NCBI RefSeq assembly: GCF_907165205.1 | Contig: NC_058191.1 | Coordinates: 29,468,064-29,532,063 of the forward strand | Length of the DNA: 64,000 nt | Source of the DNA: Coccinella septempunctata | Taxonomy: Eukaryota > Arthropoda > Insecta > Coleoptera > Coccinellidae | Reading direction: 5' to 3' | In this document: positions 42,734-56,346 of the stretch, in pieces | How the letters are laid out: each line of letters starts with the position of its first letter | Numbering within the stretch: position 1 is the stretch's first letter | The notes under the pieces: generated by a model | What the model was told of the DNA's origin: nothing | Seen by the model: the letters and a program-made list of their open reading frames with translations, nothing else | Databases searched by the model: none | Made by a program: the position numbers and the translations under genes

Positions 42734-43915
42734 TACCAGGATTGATAGATTGATATCTAGTTAGCCTAGACCAGTTCCATGCGTAAAAAAATATTGCGTT
42801 ACCATAGCAACAAACAATAACTCATAAGAAGTGTCAGTGTGAAGTTTGAGGTCAAAAAAGTAAACCAGAGTTACGCAATAAATTAAAAGAAAGAAGATGT
42901 CCACCGAAATTGTGGAAATCGAAAAATTGGAGTATCGAGCCATCATCAAGTACCTGAATTTAAAAGAGTTAAGAGGTAAGCAGATTTACGAAAATATGCT
43001 TAATAACCTTAGTGATCAATGTCCTTCGTATGCGACCCTGAAAAATTGTGGTACAAGCTTCAAAAGAGGTAAATTTTCCATTGAAGATGATGACCGATCG
43101 GGAAGGCAAGTTTCTGTGTCAGTCCCCGAAAATTTCGATGCAGTTCATGACATGATTTTATCAAATCGTCGAATTGGGCTAAATCGGATATCTGAAGCAC
43201 TGAATATTTCATGCGAACGCATTCATTGTATAGTTCACGTCAATTTGGACATGAGAAAAATTGCTGCAAAATGGGTCACCAAATGTTTGAATGTTGACCA
43301 AAAGCGTTCAAGGGTAGAAGCATAGCGTTCGATCTGTGCTCGATTTGAAAACGATGTAGACTTCTTAAACAGAATTGTTACTATGAATGCGACTTTACAT
43401 TTCTACGATCCAGAAACAAAGCAACAATCTGGTTCTCCAAGACCTAAGAAGTTTAGTGTCCAAAAGTCTGATGGAAAAGTTCTTGCTTCAGTTTTTTGGG
43501 ATTGCCATGGTGTAATCATGATTGATTTTTTGGATAAGGGTACAACAATAAACGGATATTACTATTCGACATTACTGACCACTCTATGGGAAAAAATTAA
43601 AGAAAAAAGACGCAGAAAGCTATCCAAAGGTGTATCGTTTTCGCAGGACAACGCCCTTGCACAGAAATCTCATGTTGCATTGCAAAAAATTCGTGATTTA
43701 GGGTTTGAGTTACTAGAACACCGCGCTGATTCACCAGATTTGGCTCCAACCGACTGCCATCTCTTTCCTCAACTGAAAAAAAGTTTAAAAGATCGTAAAT
43801 TTTCTTCCAACGAGGAGGTAATAAAAGCTGTGGAGGTCTGGTTTTCAGTGCAAGAAGAAACATTGAAGTTTTGTTTGGTTCTATAGTAAGCTAATAATTT
43901 TTCAATATCCTCGTA
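42734..43915 (+). mobile_element. Mariner transposon copy 2
   Basis: The 3' end TTTCAATATCCTCGTA matches the ITR of copy 1. The 5' end (TACCAGGATTGATAGATTGA) is partly eroded, then agrees from CTAGTTAGCCTAGACCAG onward. The length is about 1.18 kb. The minus frame 42761-42949 is antisense in the 5' untranslated region and also occurs in copy 1. Confidence 0.9.
42897..43886 (+). pseudogene. Mariner transposase, D34D type, inactive
   Basis: Start at ATG 42897 (STEIVEIEKLEYRA). N-terminal helix-turn-helix pair: KRGKFSIEDDDRSGRQ to about residue 75, then RRIGLNRISEALNIS. A TAG at 43323-43325 interrupts after KRSRVEA, and the same frame continues. The first catalytic site is lost: MDETWVH of copy 1 is here MNATLH, and six residues after KQQ are missing. 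The second site QDNALA and third site SPDLAPTD are present, 34 residues apart, as in mariners. The C-terminus ends early (EETLKFCLVL) where copy 1 continues to RGEYVE. About 330 codons, close to the usual 345. It cannot be active. Confidence 0.92.
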
Positions 43916-45222
43916 TGTATAAAATTTCAGAAATTTCTTATATTGATTTTGAGGAGATTTGAACAGTAAGAAGAGAAATCTTACATTCCACCTGTCATCT
44001 CATCAAAGCTAAGATGAGGACTGGCGCAAGCTATCGACTCGAAGGAGAACATACGGAGGGAATTTGGGAGAGGATTTGCCAAAGAAAATAGCATAGGGCG
44101 TCGTGTCTGGTGTAAAATGGACCGGCTTCTGAGGTATAAGCTCGCCAATGATCAATCCAATCCAATTTCAATTAAGTTAGATTACCCGCTATCCAATCAG
44201 TGGTGTGTGCAACAACAAGCAGCTCCGACGTTTCTTAATGTACCAGGCTTACTGCGGAGTGGCCGAAGCTGACGAATCTCGGCTTCCCTTGATGCCATTA
44301 CCGGATTCGGTGGCCGCTACCTTTCTGCCAATATCAATGATACAATTTATTTCACTTCACTTTTCCACCTCATTTATCCTTGTGTATTTGAAATCTGACT
44401 AACAAACAGCTGGAAATTCATTCGAGAAAGTCGAGAAAAAATTCTGTACCTACGAATATGCAAAAAAATTGTGTTTTTTCAGATATCGATTCGAAGGATA
44501 AAGAATCATATGTACAACTCTCGAATTCACTGAAAAAGTAGATGATCATACCTATTTTGAGAATTATGTTGTGTGTGAAAATCAACTCAATATACCAGAT
44601 CTGTGAGTCCTTAAGAAAGTTCAAAGTTCTGAAATTTTCATCACTGAACTTCCTCTTAATTTTTTTTACTATACTCTCATAGGATAGCATACAATTACAT
44701 CATTTTGGGTAAGTGCCTAAGTTTTCATCATTTGGATCCTTCGAGCAAATCTTCGACTAAGACTTTCTTTTGAAGGTGTCAGTTTTCATTATTTTCTACG
44801 ATGAAACGAACTTTTAGTCAATGTTTAAGGACATTTGTATGTTGTCCTTATAGAGTGGTAATTTTTCTCTACTTTTCAAATTGATTACGTAGAATAGGAG
44901 ACATTTTCCACATAGTAAGTTGATTTACATATGAATTTCAATAATATTCACACAAACTTCATTATTATATCATTTCTTTCATTTCAGCTTAACAGCTGAT
45001 TCAGTTTATATCGGAATTTTTCTCATAAATACTAAAAATCATGTCATTTATTGATTTGAAATTGCTTATTATTATCATGCAATCTTCAAAATTGAGAACA
45101 AATCACTATCAACTGAAAAAATTTATTTATTTGACGAGTTTTCAAAATCCACTCAAAAAATGACAATGACCTTAATAACTATTTATAGTTCGAACTTTCA
45201 TCACCACGTCGCTGCAATCTAT
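43916..45222. other. Unassigned region
   Basis: A slightly GC-richer part at 44000-44340 contains a plus frame (44205-44402) without known motif. The remainder is AT-rich with nothing recognised. Confidence 0.4.
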
Positions 45223-45225
45223 GGT

Positions 45226-45629
45226 CAATTCAAGAATTATTGACATATAGGGTGGCTATGGAAAATCGAATTTAAATTGGTAATAGCCCATAACTTAAAA
45301 TTTTGTGTTGCAGAATTCAGGTAGGGCTTGAGAATAACCATTGACCTAAAGAATCTATGCACTGACCAAAAACAATTTGAATTTTGTACAGCTGTTTATG
45401 CTCTTAATCGAACAAATTGGAAACAAAGTAGTATCAATTTCGAAAGTTGATTGATGAGCTCTAAATTTGAATATTTCTTCTTTTGAATGAGTTTTCCAAT
45501 ATTCATATATTTTGTGTTCTGTGATTGGAACTACAAAAATTAATTTAATTATTGGAGATATTCTGTGACCAAATATCGAGCAGTGTCTGAACATGCAAGG
45601 TCTATTAGGATATCAATAATTCTTGAATG
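45226..45629. repeat. Short inverted flanks, possible eroded MITE
   Basis: ATTCAAGAATTATTGACATA near 45228 is inverted as TATCAATAATTCTTGAAT near 45611. The arms are only about 20 bp. TATAGGGTGG directly inside the left arm recalls the CAGGGTG ends of other elements here. Weak. Confidence 0.35.
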
Positions 45630-45870
45630 GGAATCCCCAATCGTTTCGAAGTTAAATGCCTCTATATTTTTTTTCCAATATATTCACTGATTAGATCAAA
45701 TTGAATCTCTATCAAGTTGTGACTACCCATAGGAAAAATCTGAAAATTTTTTGGGGAATTGCATCACTCAAAACTAGAAAAAAAAACACTCAGAAACATT
45801 TCTAAACCTTGAGAAATGACACAAACATTTCATATAAACGTCAAGCGGAAAAAATTTTTTTTTTCATTTT

Positions 45871-46177
45871 AGAACAAATATTCATTCATATTATCAACTT
45901 TCCGAGGTGCCATTAACTCTTCTATGAAATTCCACATGAAAAGTTTTTTTGAAAAGTCACGCCATTGGCTACAATTCGTAATCCTGGTGAAATTGAAAAG
46001 AGACGTTCATTAAGTGCTGCCATCTTTTCGCCAAAAGTTGATACTATTGTAATATTCCTAACTTCTACTTTCGTTCAAGTGTTCTGGCACCACCCCACAT
46101 TCTGGTAGTCTTTTCCCCTTTTGGTCTTATATGGATGGAGATAAAGTCCCGTGGTATAACCTCTTCCTAATATCAAT
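45871..46177 (+). repeat. Dispersed repeat, copy 2 of 2
   Basis: Same-orientation match to 411-712, sharing CATTGGCTACAATTCGTA and CCCACATTCTGGTAGTC, with point differences and single-base indels. No ends characteristic of a known class. Confidence 0.75.
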
Positions 46178-46206
46178 AAGAAATATAAAGATCAACTAAG
46201 GCCTAA

Positions 46207-46804
46207 GGCCTGTATTAATAATCAGATCTAAACTTGTAAGAATGTCTTAAGATGCGCCTTGGGACAACAGTCTAATTGACTGACTTGACTTGAGACGCTG
46301 TCAAGATGACCTTTCAATCTGCGATCTCATTTGAGTAGCGGCTTATTAATAAATGTGCCTGATGTCCTCAAATGAGCTCAATATAGGTTTGGGAAACGTT
46401 AAATTTTGAGTATGGTCCGTCCCTAACTCAAGATGTGAACTGACCGTGATTTATATTTTGGGCTTCCAAAAATCAGCGTTATCGAAGTAAAATATGGAAA
46501 TATGGAAATATGGAAGACATGGTTAGCTTCTACGATGAAATCGATCGATCGATCGACGAACAAGAATGTTATCTACTTCTTTACACTCCAATGTTAGCCA
46601 CAGTGATGAAAAAGTGTCAAGCAAAAATAAAAATAATAATTTCTCTTTTCGTTTTATAATTTCAAGTCTAGCTTGAGATCATTACTCAAGACATCCATAA
46701 GTTGAGTTTCAAGACTCGCTTCTTGAGATAGTATCAAACTGATAAAGACTCAATATGGGTTTATTAAAAGCGGTCATCTTGAGATGTGATTATTAATACG
46801 GTCC
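46207..46804. mobile_element. PIF/Harbinger-type MITE with TAA duplications
   Basis: The left end GGCCTGTATTAATAATCAGA is inverted at the right (GTGATTATTAATACGGTCC). TAA stands directly outside both ends (46204-46206 and 46805-46807). A 3-bp TWA-type duplication with GGCC ends and the internal ATTAATAAT motif is usual for PIF/Harbinger MITEs. The arms are long and imperfect (TCAAGATGACC near 46302; GGTCATCTTGAGATG near 46772). 598 bp, no transposase. Confidence 0.85.
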
Positions 46805-49800
46805 TAAGACTGCATTCAAGAGAATATCAATTTTCCAATATCCACATTCGCAATAAGAATTTTTATGTGCGCGAAATATTTGATGTCTCGTTTGATATTG
46901 ACGTTTAATTCATGCATGTCAGTCTGATTGCGATACTACTTCGTGTTGTGCGTTGATTGAAGAACTGACCTTCATAATCACACTCAGTTAGGACAGTTAA
47001 CTGTTGAACAATAATACGCCACAAATCATGCTCGCAAAATATAAAATGTGAATGGGCTGAAATCTATAAATGATGATCCAGTGTCGATATCAACATTTCC
47101 AACGATTCCCGAACTCCATTTTCCCAGATAGCAATCTCCATCAGTCGAGTTAAAGACTCGGAAATATAGCTCCTAACAAGTTTCGAATCGGAATGAAGTT
47201 TGACGATCCATTTCCACCTCAATAGTTCCGCAGCCCTCTTTAATCTCTCACTAATCGATCTTATCAATTCTGCTTCAGGGACGCGCGGATATATAAATTT
47301 GGGGGCATTAGGGGTCGGAACTTAAGTAACAGAAGTAAATCTAAATGTGGGGTCGTAAACTTCAACCGGGATCTTCCGCACGACAAATGTCCACTCGACT
47401 GGGTGATAGACTTTAATCCTTCTTGTCGTTGGACAAATCTATTCGACTGTCCAAAAATTACAGAACGTTGGAACCTTATTGGTCACTCCTAAATAGGCCG
47501 AAGTTTTTTTGTCATTTATAGATGAGTAATACATCCATGAAAGATGATTCTCCAACATGAAGTTACTTGAGTGTAGGTTATTTCAAGGGTTACTAAGACA
47601 CTAAGACACCCTAAGGTCTATGGCGCACTGGGAGTTTGCGCAATTTCGAGAATGACTTGCTGTTGGGGACAAGTGGCCTAAAGAGGCGAGTTAGCCACTT
47701 GTCGCACGGTAGGTTGGTGTCTTATGGGCCTTCTGTAGAACTCTGTCTACAGACTGGGATCTGTGGATATGAGCACCTCGTCTGAAATGTTCTGATCGCT
47801 ACACCGCATCTGCAGCTCGCCCTCTACCTATTTCTAGAATTCGAATGACAATCTCTGAGGCTTCCTCCTCCTACATAGAATCTACACTCTTTGGTTTCTG
47901 CTAGATCCGAGGCTAGACCTAATCTGATTAGGCATTGTAAGGAAGCCAGTGAAAAGTTGTAGCGTTTCTCCTCTATAATTCGAATACTTCTCAGAACTTG
48001 CAGTGTTTGAGTTTTCAAGAAACTCCTTGAAACTTTTAAGTAAGTTGCATTTTTCTATACAACATAAAGTTTTCGATCAGTAGAAGCCATGGATTCAAAC
48101 TTCTTATCTTGAAAGTTATTCCTCTCATTTCCTTTGATTGTGGAACTACCAGACATAAAAAAGACCTTGTTGTTCTTCCATTTTTCATTGAATTCTCTTC
48201 GGAATTCCCATAGCACTTTTGAACAGAATAGCTGGAAGCTTAGTGCTTTGACAGGTACTTGACCTTTTTAATGGGTATTATTTGATGATATTTTTCGCGA
48301 ATGTTCAGAGGTTGGATGCCCTTTTGGAGTTTTCTTTTTACTCACCATCGTGAAGGGATCATTCTGAATTTTGTCCCCAAGAATGGTCTTTCGTTTGTTC
48401 TCAGAATCTGGTCACGAAAATAACCCTTAAAATTCTCTTTTAACTTTTAACTTTTAAGTTTCTTCCTGATGGACCTCCTCTATGGGGGGCACAATAGACA
48501 TGGGATCACAGTGAAATGTAGCCCCCTCACCAAACTATAATTATAAGATGGACCCCCTCAAGTCACTTTTTACTACACCACTGAACATTAACGGCGTATT
48601 TTGATTCCTTTGAATTGTTGAACCTTAAGCTCGAACTTAGGAAAAGTCTTTCGATGGAGAAACATTTTTGTCTCTAGCAATTTTTTGGCCGCCGTCAGAA
48701 CAGTTCGAGAGTGAAGAGTTGAATCAGATAAGTCCGTTTGCAACAGCCGAGAATTCTCTAGAGAATTTACTCGAGTAATCATGAGCCGTGAATTCTTTAC
48801 CGTTAAATATGCACTTTCCGTAGAATTCTCTGTTCAGTTGCATACAAAATGATCTCTGCCGTTTTCTTACCAAAATTTGGTAGAGAATTCTCGACTGTTG
48901 CGAACGGCCTTCAGGGAGTAAGAAATTGACTAATTTTTGTTTGTTACACTGTCTGGAAAGTTTAATAGTTGCGTGATGTTATTTAGTTTTATTGATTTCA
49001 TTAATTTGTATTTTTTTACAAACGATGATTCTTTCTGATAATAGTTGTAAGAGTTTCAAGAAAACATCTGTTGAATAGACTAAAAGGGAGTGGGGGAGGA
49101 CCTGACCCATGCTATGCTATGCTATGTACGGGAGACATAATCAGTGGTCCAAGTTTTCCGCACTGAGTTTAGATAATAGTTTGCTTCAAAAAGAAAAGAA
49201 TGAATAATTGAAATGAATATAAAATATATACTCAGGTTCAAAAAAGTAAAAAACATCCCCGAATCGTCTGATGATGAAAGCCTTGACATAGACAGTCGTT
49301 GCTCATTGAAAATTGTTTTCTTTCACTGTTTTTCCTCATGAACAAACTTATGGTCAAGTCTCTCTCGCACCCTCTTCAACTCTCCCATGGGTTAGGGTGA
49401 CATGAGCCAATTTTCGGTTCCTAAAAAAGAATTGCTGTACTCAAAATGTTTATCTCACCATCACTCTACTATTATCTCTAGTTACCTATTTGGGCATGAT
49501 ATTTTCACGCAAAAAAATATGTCGATACCATTTACTGATATACAACTTAAGTGGCTTCAGAATTAAAATAGGTTCAACTCTCCCGGACTCCCCATAACTC
49601 ATCTATAAAAAAGCGCCTTCTTCGAAAACGTTATTCAAAGAGGGAATTAAGTTCGATTGTTTTTCAATTCAATCAATTTGGTTGTTCTTCAATGAAATAT
49701 CGAGTTGGAAGATATTTGACGCAAACGGTATTTTGATGGCGGATTCACTCCTTGCGAACGAATGTTTCATCGAATATCTCAAAAATATCCGCCCGTTCAT

Positions 49801-50516
49801 GTATCTAGTCTACATTACAGTCCCTGAACATCAAAAGATCCAGTCGCATTCAAAGCGCTACACCATCTCATTAATTGTTGAAAAACTCACCGAGCCCTTT
49901 GTAAACAGATCTAGTGTAGAAATTTCATCTAGCGACTATCTTGTGGGCGCTTCGTAGCAGAATGATGAAGCACAGTAATAAGCCCAAATCAACATGTCCA
50001 ATCTCATTTTCTAGAGTAGTGCGAATATGGGACAGAATATCGTGTTTTTCGATGATGAAAAACTGCCCGAATTGTGCGAATTGGGTTCTCCTCCACGTCT
50101 GTAATTATGTAATTTCATCAGCCAGATCCACCCCGGTTGACAATTAACTCTTTTTTGTTGGCGATGAAAGGGAACATAATAACCTAATAAAGATAAGGCA
50201 GGAAGCAATCGGAAAATGAAAGGGCACACCAGTTAGTCTTCCCTTACAATTCAACTCGATAACTGTTCATAAAAAGCCGATTATTTACAGTGGAGGGGTT
50301 CCCTCGATCAGGTGTAACAATGCTTTTATTCAGTCTAATAACCGAGTGTTCTTTTTTGACAAGGATTTAAACTGAGAGAAAGCAACGAACCATTATTCCT
50401 ACAGATAAAATATTTTGGAAGAAAATTTTGGCATATATTCTTCTCTCGTTGACTTCACATGGTTAGAACATGCTAGATTGGACAATAATAACATATAGTA
50501 TTATTCTATGGTAATA
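46805..50516. other. Long interval, weakly coding-like patches only
   Basis: A minus frame at 47064-47285 (IRSISERLKRAAELLRWKW, then IVKLHSDSKLVRSYISES) reads like protein but is unidentified. A minus frame at 47824-48018 is likewise unassigned. The 49640-50230 stretch is less AT-rich, with plus frames at 49682-49957 and 49941-50147 that lack known motifs. No repeats with partners were found. Confidence 0.35.
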
Positions 50517-50660
50517 TAGGGTGTATCATTTTTCATTGGCAATATTTCAACTAAAAATGAGATCCTGAACTCAATATATGAATATTTTGCCCAAATTACT
50601 TTTCCACATCGTCTCCCCTTACAGAGTGCTTTATTTGAAAACATATGAATCACTTTTGCC
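50517..50660 (+). repeat. Single arm related to the 28021-28460 element
   Basis: TAGGGTGTATCATTTTTCAT, then TGGCAATATTTCAAC and TGAGATCCTGAACTCA, correspond to the right arm of the 28 kb element read on the minus strand. No second arm was found. It is a fragment. Confidence 0.55.
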
Positions 50661-53344
50661 ACTACTTCGAAACCTTCTGAACTATGATTGTCAGTTTTGG
50701 TAGAAAGTGTAGGTACTACAGGTCCTACTGTCAAGTGAACGTTTCTCATGGCAACTATAAGTGTTGTGACAGGGGCAGGTGATTCTTCCATCCCTCCCAG
50801 ATTCTACAGCACTGGCAGAATTGCATTCTTGTCACAGTCACATAATGAAAAAAGCACTTTGTTGTACTACTGGATCCAACATATCTTCATTGATACCAAC
50901 CAACGGCAATCATTAACCAAAAATTCAACATCTATTGAAAACAACAATTGACTTCCATACCTAAAATCTATTTCACTCTTAATTCCTGTCCATCATTCAT
51001 AACTGTAAATGGCCTGTTCAACAATATAACGATTTTAAGTAGTGTTCCCTATCAATCAGTTTCGAACATAAAAGCTTCATTGTTATACTCACCTGTTCGT
51101 CATTAGTCGACAATAAAATAACGGAATGATTGTGTTATATTCTCAGATAGAGATGTTTAACTGATACAATGAGGCCGGTGTATATGTACAGTGGCGTACC
51201 TACCTGAAAATATCCCTTTGAGGTACGATCTCTTCAGAAATGAATGTTTAGAATGTTGCGACACGGAATATTGAGGGCTATGGAGAATCGATATCATTTA
51301 ATATATCCAAAGTCTTCGATCCATTCTGATATGGAGCTCGCTTGAATAAACAATCCTTTTATTGTTTTTCATAAATGGTGATGGAATGTCGGTTCGGATG
51401 GATTGAAATATGCCCCAGTTTCGTCACTTTAACTAGAGACAACATTTAGAATATGTATATGCTCAAAGCTAGGAAATATTTCTTGCCAAATCAGATTCTT
51501 CTATTTCACAAGACTCAGACCAGAATAGTTCTTAAAAACTGTACACATGTCTGGAGCTCGGCACCCAAACTTATATTGCAACTCTTGAATGCCATACAGA
51601 ATATAGCTTATTAATGATTGACTGCCCAACTTTTACAAGTGGATTATGGTAGGAAAATCAAAGGAAAGTTTCGTACCTGTGCCTTATCTCTAGAGTCTAC
51701 GGTTGATGCTTCGTTCAGCTACAGTAAATGATGCTGAAAGATTCTCACGCAATACTAGAGCTGCACATCGTTCACATACCTATATTTTTTTATTGAAAAC
51801 TCCAATAACTTTTTCACTAGAGATCCTTCTTTCACCGAACTTGGAAATGGTGGAACGACGTTTCAGTATATGTGTTGCCGTCGAAGTGAAATATCCAGCA
51901 ATTCAAAATAGAAATAAACATAGTTTTATGCGAGGGTTTACCTTTTCCAGAGTAGATGAATATAAACAGATGGCTCAAATGAATAACACTTTGACAAATC
52001 ATTAGCATTAAGTGCAAAAATGCCATTTGTAAAGAATGAGAAAAGAATCCATTTGGCGTCCCTTTGTTCAGTTTTTCCTCAATAATCCAAAGGTTATTGG
52101 ATAGGTTTTCATTCTCTTGGATTTTTCTGACATTATTTATAAAGTGTGAGAAGGTGGAGTAGAGGAAGATCTCCTACGGTATTCATAGGAGGCAATTTGA
52201 ACGCAAAGCACTGTATAAAGCGGCAGACCTCCATATTATGATTCCATTTTATCAGCAGTAGTAAGAATTTTCTAGCAGTACACTTACTTTCCGCCTATTT
52301 ATGTATCGATCTGCAGGCTATAATGTCAATCTCTTGCCATCAACTTCCCTATCTGCCAGTGTTCCGCCCATAAAGCATGTTCGGGATATTTTGGGGACGA
52401 AGTAACTGCAACCTCTGCAGACGTTTCAAGTAGGGCTATTCCAGGGCCAAAGTTAGTCGAGGATATCGGAAAAGAATATTAACGGAAAGGCTTTTTCGAA
52501 ATATGTTGTTCCCCAAATGTAACTGATTAGAAAAGCTTAAAAGCAGCTTTTTACATTAACGCATTCAATAAAAACTGAAATGCTGTTTCGACCATAAATT
52601 TTTCGGATATAATAAATATCAATAGTATTTCAAAAAGAGCTCCCTCCTTAGAATATATGATAACATATTTCATTCGAACCCAATACCAATAATTAACTTA
52701 AGTTTTCGTGAAAAAAAAATGGTATTATAAGTTGAGTGTACAGAGACGAATGAAAATGATTCAGTTAAAGTTGGAGTAGTTTCATACACAGAGGAATACG
52801 TATTCATAAAATACCGTAAGTGTGTACTTATTTTATATACCATCACTATATTATCTTTGAATGTCTCCATAACTTAGACAGCTTTTCGTGGATACTTTAT
52901 AATATAGCGTTAGGAAGTGCACTTCTATCATATTTATCATTCAACTTTCGGTGGTCCACAGCGACGCTTTCTATCTGTCTATTATGAGAGGGCCACTTTC
53001 TTGTCGACTAAGATAGGGAATTTCTGACAATGTATCTTCTAGTCTGAGTTCCTCAAATATAATTTGGAGAAACAGTAGGATATATGGTGTTCATTCAGCC
53101 TATAATTGGCGCAAAGAAGACGAAGGTAGGCCTTAAGTGTGTGGAGGCCAAATTGAGGACCTGGAAAAGGTGTCGTATAATGAAATTCAACAACGAGCAC
53201 TGCCGATTACTGCTTTCATTCATTAACCAGCCAGCTTCAAAATCAATTTCAAAATCACCTCAATTTAAAAGCTTCTTTAAGTTTATTTTCCAGTGAAACT
53301 GAAAGAAGCATCAGGTTTAAATGGTCTGTCAAATCGAATAGAGG
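50661..53344. other. Unassigned region
   Basis: The plus frame 51703-52005 (100 codons) and others have no recognised domain. No repeat partners seen. Confidence 0.4.
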
Positions 53345-53598
53345 ACTCTAACGATTTGTCAAAATCAGCTAAGCGTTCGTTGCTGTGGGGCACACAAGCT
53401 TTTCCCTCCATTGATTCGCATGCTGTTTTGGTCGAGTACTGTGTTTTGTGCAAGTTTTTGAAAAAAATGTTCTTCCCAACGTTAGATTAAAGTGTAAGAG
53501 TATAACTTTCTCAGAAATGCCTCTTTATAGTGATAATAAAAAGCTTTGTGTGCCCCACGGTAACGAACAATCAGCTGATTTTGACAAATCGTTAGAGT
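53345..53598. mobile_element. 254-bp MITE with ~62-bp inverted ends
   Basis: ACTCTAACGATTTGTCAAAA at the left is inverted at the right (TTTTGACAAATCGTTAGAGT). The arms continue through TCAGCT, GTGGGGCACACAA and GCTTTT. The middle (about 130 bp) has no coding value; the plus frame 53293-53490 starts outside it and reads through the left arm. Target duplication not clear. Confidence 0.88.
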
Positions 53599-54737
53599 AG
53601 TCTATACAGGCTGTAAGCAGAGAATCCGATCCCTAAAGTATGTGGGTATCTGTGGTTTGAGTTATCCTACCACCACTAAGTGTTTTGAAGTTCAGTTCTA
53701 TGGGCCTGAATGTTCGACTACAGTCAATATGAATTCAATTCAGACTTCTCATTCTGAATTCTCAGAAACAGATCCAGACTTACAAGAGAAAATTCTTTAG
53801 CAATATGTACCATTCAGTCCTAATTCCTCAACTTCTTTCCTGAACATCCTGAATTGATGTAAGAATTGTTCTATTGTTCACAGCGACCCTCATGAGATTT
53901 AGTTGGCAGACGTAAACTGATCCCGATGAAAATATGTACCTACTAGCTTGATTTTTGGTTAATGGTTTTATACAGCCGCGATGAACCAGTATCCCATTTA
54001 AAAGGCTGTCTCAATGGAAGAGAGTGCTCAGTGGAATGCTGATCCGAGATTCTGCCTCGTCCTCCAGTACGTTACGTCACCAGGCATGCACTGTCATGCA
54101 TTTTAGTAGGTTTGGTCGACGATCATAGACGATTGTTCCCAATGCAGACAATCACAAGTAGGTATAGGTACACAGTTCCAAAGGTCTATAATCATTGGGC
54201 AGAAATATTTTAGACTAAAGGAAACAGACAAATATAGCAAGGTTCCTGGTCACTCGAAAATCAAAGAAAATGAAGAGAACAACACACAAACTTGCTAGGA
54301 AAGGAAACGAACTCCTTTAAATGGTAAGGAAGAGTTTCAAAAGAAACAAAACAGCTGAAGAGAAATCTTGCGAGCCTGTGTAATTCCAAATTTTCTTTTT
54401 CAACTTCGAACTTGCCAGATCTGAGAAGTACCCGGTTCTTAGCAAGGATATACGCTAAACCCTTGTCACACCTCTGTTCTGGTTTCCTTACAGACTTTTA
54501 CCGCCATAGGCTTGACAGTAAACCCCTTGAATCGTTCTCAGATACTGGAGTTCATTAGAACTCTGATACTGGAGGGCTAGCAGTAGAAGACCTAGTGATG
54601 CGAGAAGCTCTGCTGGGGGCATAATAAACCACAAGGTCGCACCGCATACCCCCTTAAACCTACAATCTACTATCAGAAAGTCATGATCTTGTACCTTAGG
54701 GAGTTTCAGAATCATGAGTGAACATGCCAAGACAGCC
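53599..54737. other. Unassigned region
   Basis: No recognised gene. The minus frame 54488-54805 (105 codons) reads partly into the inverted arm that follows and has no known motif. Confidence 0.4.
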
Positions 54738-55335
54738 ATGATAACCTTATAGTCCGAGAGCTGGCGACGAAAATCGGCAAGAGTTTTGTAATGGCTCATA
54801 TTCAAATATAAGTTAGTTTTGGTGGTGTATATGAGTCAGCACCCATTTCCAAGGTCAGGTAGTGGAACAATTGGCGGCGACGCTCTTTGATTTATGTAAA
54901 CTTACAATATCTGTTTTTTGGGTGACCGCTGACTGCTTCTGTTCGATTGCTATTTTATCTTTATTCTCAAATAATATATGAAATTTGAGCAATGAATGCA
55001 TTTTCAGTCATTACAAATCTCTTGAAACGACATCGCTAAGGCAGCAACTTCTGTGGGGAACTGGACAACCGCGTTTCACTAAATTAGGTATGACCACTTT
55101 CTCAAGTTTTCTGTTCTATAAACTAGCTGAATGAGTATTTTCAATCAAAATAGTAGAGTATGTTGCAATTTCATATAGCTACATATGCGTCGCCGCTAGA
55201 TGTTCCACTACCTGACCTTGAGAGTGGGTGCTGACAATGTCACCCTCAATACTAAACCATATTTAATTATGAGCCATTACAAAACTCCTGCCGATTTTCG
55301 TTGCCAGCTCTCGGACTATTATAATGTTATCATAT
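54738..55335. repeat. Inverted repeat pair, 145-bp arms, ~305-bp spacer
   Basis: The left arm has AGTCCGAGAGCTGGCGACGA, TTTTGTAATGGCTCATA and AAGGTCAGGTAGTGGAACA; the right arm (55188-55335) is its inverted copy at about 85 percent by eye. The inner ends are CGGCGACG/CGTCGCCG. It may be a TIR element whose true ends lie inside out, or an inverted duplication. Arm frames at 54488-54805 and 55200-55388 are not genes. Confidence 0.75.
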
Positions 55336-56346
55336 GTTCGATCCTTTATACTAGGAATGTAGGAAAGAAATTAATGAACGAGATTTAATGTTGATGGGGA
55401 TAATTCGGGATATATGGGCTTTCTGTTGGTCACAGCCTGATTTGAAAATGTATAGAGTTGAAGAAGTGAATTTACGTTACCACAACAAAACTGAATAAGA
55501 GAAGAACCCTAAATATTCGAAATGTGCCCTTACTGCATGCCAAAATCTTCATCACGTATCGATAAGTCATGGATAAACAAAATCCCAGGCCGGCTATATC
55601 TAGTCGGGTACATAAATAACCGTTCCTCCTCGCGAACGCATTACTCAAATCTCATTCAGTCAATTCTGCGATAAAACGCCATCCCCATCACCGGCGCCCC
55701 TGATGCGACTCGGATATGATAATTTATCGCTAAACTTCCTGCGACATCGGAATAACCTTCCGGTAACTGGTACTAAATAATAAGCCGGGCCACGAACAAC
55801 GAGTGTGTCGGCTGCATCGGTATCTTTTATATTTGTCTCGTATAGGGTCGGACACAATGCGTCCGAGCGACGGATTTGCATGATTTACGCGATCGGCCGT
55901 GCGGAAAACACAATAATAACGTAAAAATGTAAATTAACAAATGCTTTGTGGACGACAAAGCAGGACCCGAATAACGGCAGACGCCAGCGATACCGAGTTC
56001 ACGAATCGAAAAAGGGTTAGACGGGGTATCCAAATATTTATACTCACTTTTACTTTATTTCTTCAGGTGGTTAAATTTCGACAGTTGCCAAAAAATCCGG
56101 AGGATGAAGCAACTGTTGTTTCGAGAAAGAGAGGCACGATTTTTTTGTTGAAGATCATGCAAAACCTTTTTATTTACTTTTGAGGAATTATAAACGATCG
56201 ATGAGAGGTTATACCCAAAGACTCATCCCAGGGAGACAAGAAATCAATATACGTTAAACGTTAAACGGATAATATAAAATATACATCCCACACTCTGATT
56301 GGAAAAACGCTGTAAGGAACTTTCACCAATCGTTCCCAAATATCCA
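55336..56346. other. Unique, GC-elevated block at 55560-56050
   Basis: The block is CpG-containing and has no repeat partner. It includes homeobox-like AT cores (TTTATCGCTAA, GTAAATTAAC) between GC-richer parts, which would suit a conserved regulatory module. Open frames on both strands (55660-55881, 55827-56033, 55941-56183) disagree with one another and show no domain. Confidence 0.3.
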
